Assembly: GCF_014697585.1 (NCBI RefSeq)
Contig: NZ_JACJSB010000004.1
Coordinates: forward strand, 62,001 to 126,000
DNA from: Dolichospermum sp. FACHB-1091
GTDB lineage: Bacteria; Cyanobacteriota; Cyanobacteriia; Cyanobacteriales; Nostocaceae
Direction: 5' to 3'
DNA: 64,000 nucleotides
Shown: positions 31,673-41,240 of the stretch, one piece after another
How positions within the stretch are numbered: the first letter of the stretch is position 1
How the letters are laid out: each line of letters starts with the position of its first letter
Notes under the pieces: generated by a model
The model's input: the letters and a program-made list of their open reading frames with translations, nothing else
What the model was told of the DNA's origin: nothing
The model's database searches: none
Position numbers and translations under genes: made by a program

Positions 31673-32635
31673 CTAAACGGTAAAAAAGTCTTCCTCTGCC
31701 CATTTTGGGGCTGTGTCTTTGGCGACAACGGTAAGCACTGCGTAATCTTTATGGTTGACTCCGGGGGGTATTTCTTTGGGTACTCCCATGACGGTTTGGG
31801 TTTTAAAAACTGTTCCGGGTTCAAGGTCAAAAAAGGGAAATTCCGGTTCTGTACAGCCTAAACAGGGCATTCCAGCGCGGGTTTTGGAGGAGACGCGGTT
31901 CCAAAGAATACGGTTACAGGAAGAACGGGTCATGGGTCCACGACAACCTAAGTCGTAAAATAGACAACCCTTCCGTTGGCCAAATTCCCCGGTTGTGGCT
32001 TTGTATGCAAAGTGAATGTTGCGGGTACAACCGGTTTGGGTGAAGGTGTTAAAGAAGGTTTGGGGACGATGTAGTTCATCGAGAACTATATCATCAATTC
32101 GTCCGGTGGCGATCGCTACTAATATCTGCGTTATCCAGTCGGGGTGTGCGGGACAACCGGGAATATTAATGACGGGTAAACCACCTTGACTGACAAAATC
32201 TGAACCGAAAAAACCGCCTTTTTCCCGTTTCAGAAATTGTAGTCCTTTGGAGTCGCTGGGGTTGGGTGACATTGCGGGAATTCCCCCCCAGGTCGCACAG
32301 TCTCCTACTGCGACAATGAATTTGGCAACTTTGGCTAAATCGTTTAACCAATCTTTCATGGGACGGTCTGCAAACCGGTTCCATTCTCCTGTACCATTAG
32401 GGGCGTTAACTACGCTGCCTTCAAATACTAAAATATCCAGGGGCGTTTTCCCTAAAATACAGTCCCATAACATAGTTTGGACGTTATCACCCAATTCTAA
32501 ACCCAAGGAAGGATGCCAAAGTATTTTCATGCCGAAGTCAGCAATTAAATCACAAGCTGTCGGTTCTTCCGCATTCAGAAATGACATGGTGTTACCTGAA
32601 CAAGCACCACCTTGTAGCCAGAGTACATTAGTCAT
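31673..32635 (-). CDS. hupS: Uptake hydrogenase small subunit HupS
   Basis: The 320-residue FeS-cluster small subunit of the NiFe uptake hydrogenase, passing electrons from HupL. MTNVLWLQGGACSGNTMSFL opens with the proximal-cluster Cys pair region; VAVGDCATWGGIPA and NIPGCPAHPDW hold further ligands; CTRNIHFAYK with GCLFYDLGCRGPMTRSSCNR and GMPCLGCTEPEFPFF give the medial and distal clusters. There is no Tat signal peptide, as usual for cyanobacterial HupS. First gene of the hup operon, divergent from the J-domain gene. Heterocyst expression is expected, but I see no perfect GTA-N8-TAC NtcA box upstream. Confidence 0.97.
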   Translation of the reverse strand: MTNVLWLQGGACSGNTMSFLNAEEPTACDLIADFGMKILWHPSLGLELGDNVQTMLWDCILGKTPLDILVFEGSVVNAPNGTGEWNRFADRPMKDWLNDLAKVAKFIVAVGDCATWGGIPAMSPNPSDSKGLQFLKREKGGFFGSDFVSQGGLPVINIPGCPAHPDWITQILVAIATGRIDDIVLDELHRPQTFFNTFTQTGCTRNIHFAYKATTGEFGQRKGCLFYDLGCRGPMTRSSCNRILWNRVSSKTRAGMPCLGCTEPEFPFFDLEPGTVFKTQTVMGVPKEIPPGVNHKDYAVLTVVAKDTAPKWAEEDFFTV

Positions 32636-33008
32636 TAGCTATGTATTTTTATATATGTTGACAATGGAGAATTAAGGAAGTTTTCGAGGGGTATAATTGC
32701 TCTTTTTTGAGAATCTAGGATGTAGAGGTTGACCTATTGATCAATATAGAACTCCTATTTGATTTGTGAGCAACATTTGTATTAGCGAACCACTTCAGGC
32801 ACAGAGATAATAGAGGAGGAAAAAAGGGAGAAGTGTATTTCTACGGCTCTTTGGACGAGCACATTTTATTATCGCTATATTTGTTATTTTAATGCAATAC
32901 TATTTTTTTGTGAGGATAGTCCGAATTTTTTAATATTTTCTGTTATTTGAAACTCGTCCTCATTCCTTGTAAACTAGAAATATATCCATCGGTGCAGTAA
33001 CTATAACA
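32636..33008. promoter_or_regulatory. Divergent promoter region of hupS and the J-domain gene
   Basis: A 373-bp AT-rich gap between divergent genes. It must hold the hupS promoter. I looked for a GTA-N8-TAC NtcA site on both strands and saw no exact match. An AGAGGAGG stretch near 32811 has no matching start. Exact promoter elements are not assigned. Confidence 0.55.
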
Positions 33009-33956
33009 ATGTCGTCTATAACAATGTCGTCAAAAATAACTTCTGGATTATTTACCGATGATTTCATAGATCATCACGCAGTTTTATGTGTGCCAATTAA
33101 TGCGGAAATCAAGGAGATTCGTCAACGTTATTTACAAATAGCTCAGATATTGCACCCAGATACTTCTAATCTAGCGGGTGACTTGGAAAAACAGATAGCT
33201 AATAGCCTGTTATCAAAACTAGTCAACCCGGCTTATCAGAAATTAACTGGAGAAAAAAAACGTCGGGAATATCTATTAATTTTGTCACAAATGGGTAAGC
33301 GATTGGCACAGGAAGCAGCATCAATCAAGGTTGAGACCCAATTAGCCAAGGAATTGTTAGCGGCTGCCAATGTTAGTGTGTCATATCAAAAAGCGATCGC
33401 CCAAATTGCTGAAACTCAATTTAATGATTTACAACAAGCACACAAGATTATCAGTGAAATTAGTGAGTTAAATCTAGTTTACCTGATGAGGACATCAGAA
33501 GAACTAATAACTAAGCCCCCATCTAGTCAGCCTCATAATCCTGGTCAAAAATTACCTTCATCTCCAACTTTACCATTAAAAGAAGAATCCTTAACAGAAA
33601 AATACCTGCGTCGCGCTCAAAATTTACTAGAAACAGACCAATTGTCCCAAGCCACTGTAGAATTACAGGATGCCTTAAAATTAGAGCCAAGAAATAGTCA
33701 TTGCCATAGCTTGATGGCAATGGTATATTTAAAGCAAAATCAACTGAAAATGGCGAAAATTCACTTTGATAACGCTCTGAAGTTAAATCCTAATGATAAC
33801 ATCGCTTTGGAGTGGAAACCCAAGGTAGATCAGGCTTTAGGAAAGACAAGTAGTGATTCTTCAGTGAATTACTCTCCTAAAAATGAAGAGAAGCAACCAG
33901 ATAAGTCTGGAAATGGCGGTTTGTTTGGCGGTTTGTTTGGTGGGAAGAAAAAATAA
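33009..33956 (+). CDS. J-domain/TPR protein
   Basis: A 315-residue protein. The N-terminal ~65 residues are a J-like domain with the HPD motif in AQILHPDTSN, so it can probably stimulate an Hsp70. A central helical region, a proline-rich linker (KPPSSQPHNPGQKLPSSP) and two TPR-like repeats (residues ~200-270: AQNLLETDQLSQATVELQDA, LEPRNSHCHSLMAMVYLKQN) follow. It ends in a glycine/lysine tail. Its stop overlaps the hisZ start by one base (TAATG), so the two are co-transcribed. Second in-frame ATG at 33024. Confidence 0.85.
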   Translation: MSSITMSSKITSGLFTDDFIDHHAVLCVPINAEIKEIRQRYLQIAQILHPDTSNLAGDLEKQIANSLLSKLVNPAYQKLTGEKKRREYLLILSQMGKRLAQEAASIKVETQLAKELLAAANVSVSYQKAIAQIAETQFNDLQQAHKIISEISELNLVYLMRTSEELITKPPSSQPHNPGQKLPSSPTLPLKEESLTEKYLRRAQNLLETDQLSQATVELQDALKLEPRNSHCHSLMAMVYLKQNQLKMAKIHFDNALKLNPNDNIALEWKPKVDQALGKTSSDSSVNYSPKNEEKQPDKSGNGGLFGGLFGGKKK

Positions 33957-35161
33957 TGGTGTATCAACCAGCAGCGGGAGCCAGGGATCTATTACCTTTA
34001 GATGTAGCGCAAAAACGCTGGATTGAAGATAGATTAGAACAAGTATTTCAGCGTTGGGGATATCACAGGATCATCACCTCAACCCTGGAAAGAATGGATA
34101 CCTTAATGGCCGGTGAAGCAATTCAGCGTCAGATGGTGATTCAACTCCAAAATGGTCAAAATGAAGAATTGGGATTGCGTCCAGAATTGACGGCTTCTAT
34201 CGCCCGGACAGTGGTAACTCGCATGACAAATGCGACCTATCCCCAGCGACTCTATTACAATGCTAATGTGTTTCGTCGCAATTGGGAAGGCCGCCATAAT
34301 CGTCAACAAGAGTATTATCAAGCTGGGGTGGAGTTACTGGGAGCGGGAGGATTATTAGCTAATGCGGAAGTATTGCTGTTAGTAGCTGATTGTTTCACAG
34401 CCTTGGATTTACAAGGGTGGCGGTTAATTCTAGGGGAAGCGGGAATTACTCGCTCCCTGTTTAATGCTTTTCCCCCGGAAATTAGAAATCAAGTCCGTAC
34501 TGCGATCGCTCATTTAGATTATGTAACTCTTGATACCTTGCCTCTGAGCGATGAACTACACCGGCGGGCTAAAATCATGTTAGATTTGCGAGGTGATAGT
34601 CGAGAGGTTTTAGAAAAAGTCAGCAGTTTGCATCTTGAACCAGACCAGCAGGAAGCAATAAATAATCTCAAATCTCTAGTAGAATTACTGGAGGGTAAAT
34701 TCCCCTTAATCCTTGATTTAAGCCTAATTCAAACCATTGACTACTACACAGGTATTGTATTTGAAGTAGTGAGTGATACAAATTTTCAGGCACAAGTTTT
34801 AGGAAGAGGTGGTCGCTATGACCAATTACTAGGTTTATATCATCCCCAGAATGAAAGTATTCCCGGTATCGGCTTTGAACTGAGTATTGATGATTTATAC
34901 CAAATTCTCTCATTTAATCAGCAATTACCCCAGAATATCCCCGCTAGTCATTGGTTGGTAGTTCCAGAAACTCCTGGTGCTGAAGCTGCGGCTTTTGATT
35001 ATGCGGAAAAATTGCGTAAGAATAGTGAGTTAGTGAGAGTAGAAATAGAATTAGGCGGGAGGGATGTAAGCGCGATTCGTCAATATGCAAGCGATCGCTC
35101 CATCACCAAAATTGCTTGGATTAAAGCTGATGGTTCTCATACCATTGAAGCAGGATCATAA
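33956..35161 (+). CDS. hisZ: ATP phosphoribosyltransferase regulatory subunit HisZ
   Basis: A 401-residue class-II tRNA synthetase-like protein without charging function, which activates the short HisG in the first step of histidine synthesis. The start MVYQPAAGARDLLPLD and LGLRPELTASIARTVVTRM, YYQAGVELLG, and the histidine-binding IDYYTGIVFEV are family marks; the C-terminal half is shorter than in HisRS and lacks an anticodon domain. It overlaps the J-domain gene by one base. Confidence 0.93.
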   Translation: MVYQPAAGARDLLPLDVAQKRWIEDRLEQVFQRWGYHRIITSTLERMDTLMAGEAIQRQMVIQLQNGQNEELGLRPELTASIARTVVTRMTNATYPQRLYYNANVFRRNWEGRHNRQQEYYQAGVELLGAGGLLANAEVLLLVADCFTALDLQGWRLILGEAGITRSLFNAFPPEIRNQVRTAIAHLDYVTLDTLPLSDELHRRAKIMLDLRGDSREVLEKVSSLHLEPDQQEAINNLKSLVELLEGKFPLILDLSLIQTIDYYTGIVFEVVSDTNFQAQVLGRGGRYDQLLGLYHPQNESIPGIGFELSIDDLYQILSFNQQLPQNIPASHWLVVPETPGAEAAAFDYAEKLRKNSELVRVEIELGGRDVSAIRQYASDRSITKIAWIKADGSHTIEAGS

Positions 35162-35200
35162 GTTAAGAATAACGGACAAAAAAGAGGAGGAATCGGAAAA

Positions 35201-35428
35201 ATGCCACATAGTATTGTTACAGACGTTTGTGAAGGTGTTGCTGACTGCGTAAGTGCTTGTCCAGTAGCTTGTATTCATCAAGGTCCAGGGAAAAACGTCA
35301 AAGGTACAGATTGGTACTGGATTGATTTTGCTACTTGTATTGATTGTGGCATCTGTCTCCAAGTTTGTCCGGTAGAAAATGCGATTTTGGCAGAAGAAAG
35401 ACCAGAATTGCAAAAAACCCCAACATAG
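35201..35428 (+). CDS. 4Fe-4S ferredoxin
   Basis: A 75-residue ferredoxin with two cluster motifs. The first is atypical: CEGVADCVSACPVAC (CxxxxxCxxxCPxxC, seven-iron-like spacing); the second is canonical: CIDCGICLQVCP. The family in cyanobacteria usually binds one 4Fe-4S and possibly one 3Fe-4S. The start is set by AGGAGGAATCGGAAAA directly upstream. It is 39 bp downstream of hisZ. Role in electron transfer; partners unknown. Confidence 0.92.
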   Translation: MPHSIVTDVCEGVADCVSACPVACIHQGPGKNVKGTDWYWIDFATCIDCGICLQVCPVENAILAEERPELQKTPT

Positions 35429-35434
35429 TCATGG

Positions 35435-35481
35435 GTCAGTGGTCAGTGGTAAAAGAAAAACAACTGACAACTGACAACTAA
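35435..35481. repeat. Imperfect inverted repeat downstream of the ferredoxin gene
   Basis: GTCAGTGGTCAGTGGT is mirrored by ACAACTGACAACTGACAAC. It could form an RNA hairpin between the ferredoxin gene and the ABC gene. No T-run follows, so I do not call it a terminator. Confidence 0.6.
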
Positions 35482-35505
35482 CAAATAACAAATAACAACG
35501 AACAA

Positions 35506-36234
35506 ATGACGAATAACTATTTATTAAAAGTAGAAAATGTCCATGCAGGATATATTAAAGATGTAGACATTTTACAAGGTATCAACTTTCATGTTACCAA
35601 TGGAGAATTAGTAACAGTAATTGGTCCCAATGGTGCGGGTAAATCAACATTAATCAAAACTATTTTTGGACTATTAACACCCCATACTGGAAAAATTACC
35701 TTTAAAAATCAAAATTTAGTAGGTTTAAAATCCAATCAAATTGTAGAAAAAGGTATGTCCTATGTTCCACAAATTGCGAATGTTTTTCCATCATTAACCG
35801 TAGATGAAAACTTAGAAATGGGGGCTTTTGTCAGGAATACGCCATTAAAACCCCTTAAAGATAAAATATACAATATGTTTCCGAGATTGAGCGATCGCTT
35901 GCGTCAACGAGCGGGGACTCTTTCTGGAGGAGAAAGACAAATGTTAGCCATGGGGAAAGCATTAATGTTAGAACCTAGTTTACTACTCCTAGATGAACCT
36001 TCAGCCGCATTATCTCCCATTTTAGTAAATCAGGTATTTGAGCAAATTAAGGAAATTAACCAATCGGGAACTGCTATAGTTTTAGTAGAGCAAAATGCCC
36101 GTAAAGCCTTAGAAATGGCAGATCGAGGTTATGTGTTAGAATCAGGAAGAGACGCTATCTCAGGACCTGGTAGAGAATTATTACATGATCCAAAAGTGGG
36201 AGAATTATATTTAGGTGCTGGGAAGAGACATTAA
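35506..36234 (+). CDS. Branched-chain-amino-acid-type ABC transporter ATPase (LivF-like)
   Basis: A 242-residue ATPase of the LivF/NatE/UrtE group. Walker A is VIGPNGAGKSTLIK, the signature is LSGGERQMLAMGKALM, and Walker B is LLLLDEPSAALSP. The start MTNNYLLKVENVHAGYIKDV is characteristic of LivF-type subunits. No permease or binding protein is nearby, so it must pair with subunits encoded elsewhere, as cyanobacterial NatE does. I leave the symbol open because Nat, Liv and Urt ATPases cannot be separated reliably by eye. Confidence 0.88.
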   Translation: MTNNYLLKVENVHAGYIKDVDILQGINFHVTNGELVTVIGPNGAGKSTLIKTIFGLLTPHTGKITFKNQNLVGLKSNQIVEKGMSYVPQIANVFPSLTVDENLEMGAFVRNTPLKPLKDKIYNMFPRLSDRLRQRAGTLSGGERQMLAMGKALMLEPSLLLLDEPSAALSPILVNQVFEQIKEINQSGTAIVLVEQNARKALEMADRGYVLESGRDAISGPGRELLHDPKVGELYLGAGKRH

Positions 36235-36318
36235 ATCAAATCAAATCAGAACAAAATCATCTTAAACCCCTGAAACTCTTGATTGATCAAAATTTTCAAT
36301 TTATCCAGCCAGCCCTAT

Positions 36319-36519
36319 TTAAGAAGTCCGGGATATAATTTCCCCAACTTTAAAAGTTTGTCCTCCTATTGTCACCTGATCATCATCCACTAATTTCCGT
36401 CCTCTCCGCGTTTCCAGTATACCATTAACTTTCACCTCACCATGAAGAATCAATAATTTCGCTTGACCTCCAGTAGAGGTTATACCAATAAACTTTAAAA
36501 ACTGGTCGAGTTTAATCAT
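36319..36519 (-). CDS. S4 RNA-binding domain protein (YbcJ/YaaA-like)
   Basis: A 66-residue protein that is a single S4 domain: LDQFLKFIGITSTGGQAKLL, GEVKVNGILETRRGRKLVDD and VTIGG. Such proteins bind structured RNA, probably rRNA. The gene is convergent with the ABC gene. A GAAGTCCGGGAT palindrome half overlaps its 3' side. Confidence 0.88.
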   Translation of the reverse strand: MIKLDQFLKFIGITSTGGQAKLLILHGEVKVNGILETRRGRKLVDDDQVTIGGQTFKVGEIISRTS

Positions 36520-36654
36520 CTGCTCTTAGCAACTACTTAAAAAGTGTGTAAGTCTTTAGTGATAAGCTCTCAGTTACCAGCAAACCCTACTCTTGGCTGA
36601 CTGCTGATAGCTGATAGCTTAAAAAATATATCACCTATAGCAATATAGCAGGAT

Positions 36655-37116
36655 TTAGGATTTTGGCAACAATTTAAATTCTTGCAAAGCCGGTAAAAAG
36701 TTTTTATTTTCATGACTAGGACGACTCAGTTTAATTAAAGCAAAACGTTGTAAAATAGTTAAACTTGCCCAAACCTCAACAATAATTATCACACCTATTT
36801 CCTCAGCTTTTTCGTAAACACTACAGGGAATATTAGTAACATCTAGCCATGGTGGACAAGGTTCAATTGGTAATTCAGCCACAGGTTTACCAGTCAATTG
36901 CAATACCAATTCCTGAATATAATACCTATAATCATTAATTTGATCATCTGTCTCACAAGGTAATATCATTAGATATTGACGTGATTCTTGGCTCATCTGA
37001 TTCCATTCCGCTAACTTGAGCTTAATTCCGCAAGTATCTAATTTATAGCGCACTAACATAGGAATGCAACGCAAAGAATCAACAAAGTCCGCTTCAAATT
37101 CAAAAAAATCTGTCAT
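36655..37116 (-). CDS. narM: Nitrate reductase-associated protein NarM
   Basis: A 153-residue protein that matches the cyanobacterial nitrate reductase-associated family: FEFEADFVDSLRCIPMLVRY, KLDTCGIKLKLAEWNQMSQE, and IKLSRPSHENKNFLPALQEF. NarM is needed for the activity of the molybdoenzyme NarB. It is divergent from mobA across a 63-bp gap, linking nitrate reductase maturation and cofactor synthesis. No exact NtcA box is seen in that gap (a GTA-N7-TAC at about 37160 is one base short). Confidence 0.88.
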   Translation of the reverse strand: MTDFFEFEADFVDSLRCIPMLVRYKLDTCGIKLKLAEWNQMSQESRQYLMILPCETDDQINDYRYYIQELVLQLTGKPVAELPIEPCPPWLDVTNIPCSVYEKAEEIGVIIIVEVWASLTILQRFALIKLSRPSHENKNFLPALQEFKLLPKS

Positions 37117-37179
37117 AAAATTGGTAATATTTATATATTTACTATAACGATTTTGAATTGTATATAAAATACAACCATT

Positions 37180-37773
37180 ATGAATATTGATTTTAAATAC
37201 AATGTTACTACTATTGTTTTAGCCGGTGGTAAAAGCACTCGCATGGGTAGAGATAAAGCCTTAATTCCTATTCAAGGTGTACCCATGTTACAATTAATTT
37301 GTAACATTGCTGAAGCTTGCACGGATAAAGTGTATATTGTCACCCCCTGGCCTGAGCGTTATCAACAATTGCTAACACCTAAAAGTCAATTTATTCGAGA
37401 AATTCCCCTAACTGGAGAAACTGGAAATGAATCTCGTACTCATGGGCCACTTATAGGTTTTATGCAAGGGTTGGAATTGGTAGAAACAAATTGGGTACTT
37501 TTATTAGCTTGTGATTTACCAAATTTACGGTTAGAAATATTACAAGCATGGATATGTCAATTAGATACAATTCCAGAGAATAAAATAGCAGCTTTAGTAC
37601 AAAATTATCCAATCTGGCAACCTTTATGTGGTTTTTATCGCAGTCGTTGTCTAAGGGAATTAAATCAGTATGTTCAACAAGGTGGACGTTCATTTCAAGG
37701 CTGGTTAGAACTTTATTCTGTTTATACCTTACCTTTGTTAGATTCCCAAATGTTATTTAATTTCAACCAGTAA
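37180..37773 (+). CDS. mobA: Molybdenum cofactor guanylyltransferase MobA
   Basis: A 197-residue nucleotidyltransferase that attaches GMP to molybdopterin to make the guanine dinucleotide cofactor used by NarB. The GTP site is VLAGGKSTRMGRDKALIPI near residue 13; VLLLACDLPNL is the metal-binding Asp segment; QPLCGFYRSRC is the substrate loop. Normal length for MobA. Divergent from narM. Confidence 0.93.
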   Translation: MNIDFKYNVTTIVLAGGKSTRMGRDKALIPIQGVPMLQLICNIAEACTDKVYIVTPWPERYQQLLTPKSQFIREIPLTGETGNESRTHGPLIGFMQGLELVETNWVLLLACDLPNLRLEILQAWICQLDTIPENKIAALVQNYPIWQPLCGFYRSRCLRELNQYVQQGGRSFQGWLELYSVYTLPLLDSQMLFNFNQ

Positions 37774-38258
37774 TATTTGGTAAAGGTTATATCCATGCAG
37801 ATACTTCAAGCCCGGACAGTAACTCAAGTTGCTGGTTATCTGGTTGAGGCTGGTAATGGGTAATGGGTAATAGGTCATTGGTGAGTAATTTTCCGTTTTA
37901 ATCCTGTAAATACTTGAATCCTGGACATTCTGACCCAGACATTTTCCCTAACTAGCAACTTACGTTAGTAGAAACTTCTCTGGTTAAATGTACTAAAATT
38001 TACACTAAATAATATATCTACCTTAAGTATTTAACCTTATTTAATTTGTTACCCAGATAGATTTAATTTTTTATAGCCTAAAGTCATTGCATTAATGTTT
38101 TTGGGTAAAAAAGTAAATCCGTAACAAATGACTGCGAGAATTAATTTGGTATACTAAATTTTAACTGGATTTTTAACTGCTTTTGCTCGTCAATTGTACT
38201 GCAACTGTTAAGATATTTAACCAGCCCAGCCTACCACTTAGAAACAACATTAGCGCAA
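37774..38258. other. 485-bp gene-free stretch
   Basis: No gene is recognised. A short GGTAATG/GGTAATA tandem repeat lies at about 37853-37873. The rest is AT-rich and would contain the promoter of the HpsJ-like gene. Confidence 0.6.
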
Positions 38259-38981
38259 ATGAACATCAAGAATCTTTTCCGTCGGATTGATGTGAGAGAG
38301 GTATCATTGAGTAGTCCTGATATCACTGGTATATTACCGATTATTGGTTATGTCCTTGTTACCATGTCATTTATAGACTATATCTCGGTTATTGCTGAGT
38401 TCCAGTTGAACAACTTTGAAAATGAACTCAATTCCATTAGTCTATTTGCTGAACACAGTTGGGTTTTTTTGATTGGTTTGGGATTTATTTTTACTCGCTA
38501 TTTTACTGACAACCAATCTGATATCCGCCTTCTAGAAGTTATTTTTCAGAAAATTTTTCGCTGGGTGATTCTGATAATGGGGATTGCCTTTTTGCTTTTA
38601 ATTCCCCTTGTCTTTTTAGATACAGGACGTTTACTAAAATCATTCAATGATCAGATTAACGAACAGCAAAATACCAATATTGAACAAATAACTCAACTCG
38701 AAAAGAATCTGGCTTCTGTGGTTAATGAGCAACAACTCAAGATTTTAGGTAGAAATATAAAAATGAGTCCAGAGGAGTTAAATTTACCATATCCTCAACT
38801 TAAAAATGCAATTGAACAAAAATTAATCACTTTCAAGGATAGTGTCCGCAAAGAAACAGAAAAAACCAAAAGAGAGAAATCTTTGAGTACGTGGAAGACA
38901 AGTCGCAGAGTAATTATTTCTCTCGTCATTCTTAGTTTTACCTTTGTGATTATTTGGTTCAAAATAGGTGCGGCTTTTTAG
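38259..38981 (+). CDS. HpsJ-like membrane protein (cyanoexosortase A-associated)
   Basis: A 240-residue membrane protein. Predicted membrane segments are at about residues 28-45 (ILPIIGYVLVTMSFI), 67-83 (SWVFLIGLGFIF), 104-125 (IFRWVILIMGIAFLLLIPLV) and 220-236 (VIISLVILSFTFVIIW). A charged, helical 80-residue loop lies between the third and fourth. This layout matches the HpsJ-like family found next to cyanoexosortase A genes; the next gene here is indeed an exosortase. The function in sorting or polysaccharide is not established. Confidence 0.75.
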   Translation: MNIKNLFRRIDVREVSLSSPDITGILPIIGYVLVTMSFIDYISVIAEFQLNNFENELNSISLFAEHSWVFLIGLGFIFTRYFTDNQSDIRLLEVIFQKIFRWVILIMGIAFLLLIPLVFLDTGRLLKSFNDQINEQQNTNIEQITQLEKNLASVVNEQQLKILGRNIKMSPEELNLPYPQLKNAIEQKLITFKDSVRKETEKTKREKSLSTWKTSRRVIISLVILSFTFVIIWFKIGAAF

Positions 38982-39193
38982 AGCATACTTGAAAAGTCGT
39001 AAAGTTTAGGGAAAAATCACTGCGGAATGTGGGTTAGAGGATGTTTTAAAAATCTCAAAGGTGTATCAAATATTTTCACATCCCCCTAAATCCTGTTGAT
39101 TAAGGGTGGTCATGAGGGGGGATCTAAAATAAAATTACCATCCAAAACTTTTAAAACATCCTCTTAGAAAGTCCTTTAAAAACATTGTAGATC

Positions 39194-40783
39194 ATGTTAG
39201 AAATTAAACGTAAAATTGGAAATTTCAAGGAAGTTAAGTTCCTGAATCAGACTTTTCTAGTTCTATTCGTCTTTGGGTTGATTTCTTCAATTAACCTAAC
39301 ACTCTATTGGCGAGTTGAAAAAAACTTTAATCAATGGTTTTTAGAATTATTACTATATGGAAGTATTCTATGGCATCTTCACCAGAAACGCTATAATCTC
39401 ACCTTGATTAGTAGGTTTCCGGATAATTTTATTGGTTGTCTTTTGATTATAATTCCCTACATCAAGGGAAATTTTTCATTCCAAGAAGTCTCTATTTCCT
39501 GGTATTTTCTACCTTTAATCACTTTCACTGGTTTCGTTTTATTAGTATCGGGATTTCAGGGAATTAAACAATTTCGGAAATATTTAGCAATTATTGCCAT
39601 ATTTCCCCTGGTTGTTATCTTGGTAAAATTCTTGGGAATGGTGATGCGGATTACAGTCATTTCCGCCAAACTTACCTCTTTTGTTTTATGGTATTTGGGC
39701 TTTGATGCGGCTACTCAGGCTGATTTTGTTTGGGTTAATAATGGAACAATTCAGATTTTATCAGAATGTACGGCTGTACCAATTCTGATCTTGCTATTAA
39801 AAATTTCTTTTCTGCTGGTCATTCTTTTTCCATCTCTACTGAAAAATAGTTATTTACCTTTTATTCTTTCAGTAGCGATTAGCCTGATTTCTTCCATTAT
39901 CCGATTGGTTATTATAGCCCTTGTGGTGTCAGATAAACCTGCATTTAATTATTGGCACGGTCATCAAGGTGGTAATATCTTTTTTGTAATCTCGTTTCTG
40001 GTCTTTGGCGCAGTGATTCTTCTGGTATTACCAAACAATAATAATATGCCATCGTCAGTGACAGAAGCGACCCCTGAGAAATCCCAGCCATTATCCTGGT
40101 TAATGGTGCTGACAGGTATGGGTTCACTGATTATCTTACTTAACTTTCTCATCAATCCCAATGGTGGCTTGAGTCAAAACGTAGTCTATCATTTTCCGTC
40201 GGAAATTACTATCCCTGGTTGGCAACTCACCGCTAGTAAACCTGTTTCTTATCAGCAAGTAGTCAAGGAAAATAATCCCCCTCAACAAACTACAAATGTG
40301 GAAGCAGATAAGAAGAAGGATATGTTGACTGGGCAAATTTATCATTACCAAAAAGCTGGACGGGATTTAACGGTCAATTTTTATTATATCCGCGTGAGTT
40401 TAGGTGATATCATGTCGTACTATGAGCAGTTTACTTATTTGCCTGATTTACCCAAGGTGATAAAACCTCTGGCAAAGGTGAACCCTAAAGGTTATCATTT
40501 ACAGTTCTCTGATCAGAAAAATCACTATTTGACAGCTTGTATTAATTCCATGGGAAAAAGTACAGTGACAGTGGCTCAATTCACAGCTTATTTTTATCGT
40601 CCTTATCTAAATCCCTCTCAATGGGTAAACCTCTTGAACGGTAAACAAACTATCCGTGATAGACGCTGTATCTGGGGGCAAATCTCCTTAGCAAGGGCTG
40701 ACGGTACTGAAGCTGAATTGGAGTCCGTTTGGCAGGCTTTATTGTCCTATTGGGAGGGTAATTTCCCGAACTTGCAACTGTAG
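39194..40783 (+). CDS. Cyanoexosortase fused to its system-associated C-terminal domain
   Basis: A 529-residue protein. Residues ~15-290 are a multi-pass exosortase transpeptidase with the catalytic Cys in SECTAVPIL, Arg in SSIIRLVIIAL and His in YWHGHQGG. The second part (~300-529) starts with another membrane segment (LSWLMVLTGMGSLIILLNFL) and a periplasmic domain (GWQLTASKPVSYQQV, GRDLTVNFYYIRVSLGDIMS) that matches the separate 'cyanoexosortase system-associated' (EpsI-like) protein. Here both are on one chain. Exosortases process PEP-CTERM-type envelope proteins. Confidence 0.85.
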   Translation: MLEIKRKIGNFKEVKFLNQTFLVLFVFGLISSINLTLYWRVEKNFNQWFLELLLYGSILWHLHQKRYNLTLISRFPDNFIGCLLIIIPYIKGNFSFQEVSISWYFLPLITFTGFVLLVSGFQGIKQFRKYLAIIAIFPLVVILVKFLGMVMRITVISAKLTSFVLWYLGFDAATQADFVWVNNGTIQILSECTAVPILILLLKISFLLVILFPSLLKNSYLPFILSVAISLISSIIRLVIIALVVSDKPAFNYWHGHQGGNIFFVISFLVFGAVILLVLPNNNNMPSSVTEATPEKSQPLSWLMVLTGMGSLIILLNFLINPNGGLSQNVVYHFPSEITIPGWQLTASKPVSYQQVVKENNPPQQTTNVEADKKKDMLTGQIYHYQKAGRDLTVNFYYIRVSLGDIMSYYEQFTYLPDLPKVIKPLAKVNPKGYHLQFSDQKNHYLTACINSMGKSTVTVAQFTAYFYRPYLNPSQWVNLLNGKQTIRDRRCIWGQISLARADGTEAELESVWQALLSYWEGNFPNLQL

Positions 40784-41240
40784 TTGTCCTTTGTGAAAAT
40801 GATTTTTTAGGAGTAATATTTGATTTTTGAAATAAATGTAGGGTGAGCATTGCCCTCCCTACATTTATCATTTATAATTCCTATAAGGAGGATTGCTATA
40901 CATAGAAATGGTATTAAGTTGTAAATTATTTTAAACTGAGATTAATATTGGTAAATTTACTCTAGATTTTCATCAAGCAAATGTTTTATAGTGAAAAATA
41001 TTGGTGTTGTTGCCTTTGTACTCAAGTTCGTGAAGAGGAAATAAGTAAAAACTCCCTATTTAACCTTAGGTGAATTTTGCTTTCAGCTAGGAAATTGATC
41101 GAAAAAGTGGGTTTCATAATTTGTCATGAAACAATGATAAATTGAGAAATCTGCATCAACTCGAAAACTGCGTAAATCAGCTTAGTTAATAACCCAAATG
41201 TATGAGTATTGATTGATAATTTAATTCCCCAGAATAATTT
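40784..41240. other. 457-bp gene-free stretch
   Basis: A GTAGGGTGAGCATTGCCCTCC..CTAC palindrome sits at about 40838-40861, just after the exosortase gene. The rest is AT-rich with no recognisable gene and precedes the TPR gene and the hyp region; it may hold the promoter of the extended hyp operon. Confidence 0.6.

Noticed and set aside
32636-33008. NtcA box upstream of hupS
   Set aside because: No exact GTA-N8-TAC was found on either strand; nearby GTA triplets lack the matching TAC.
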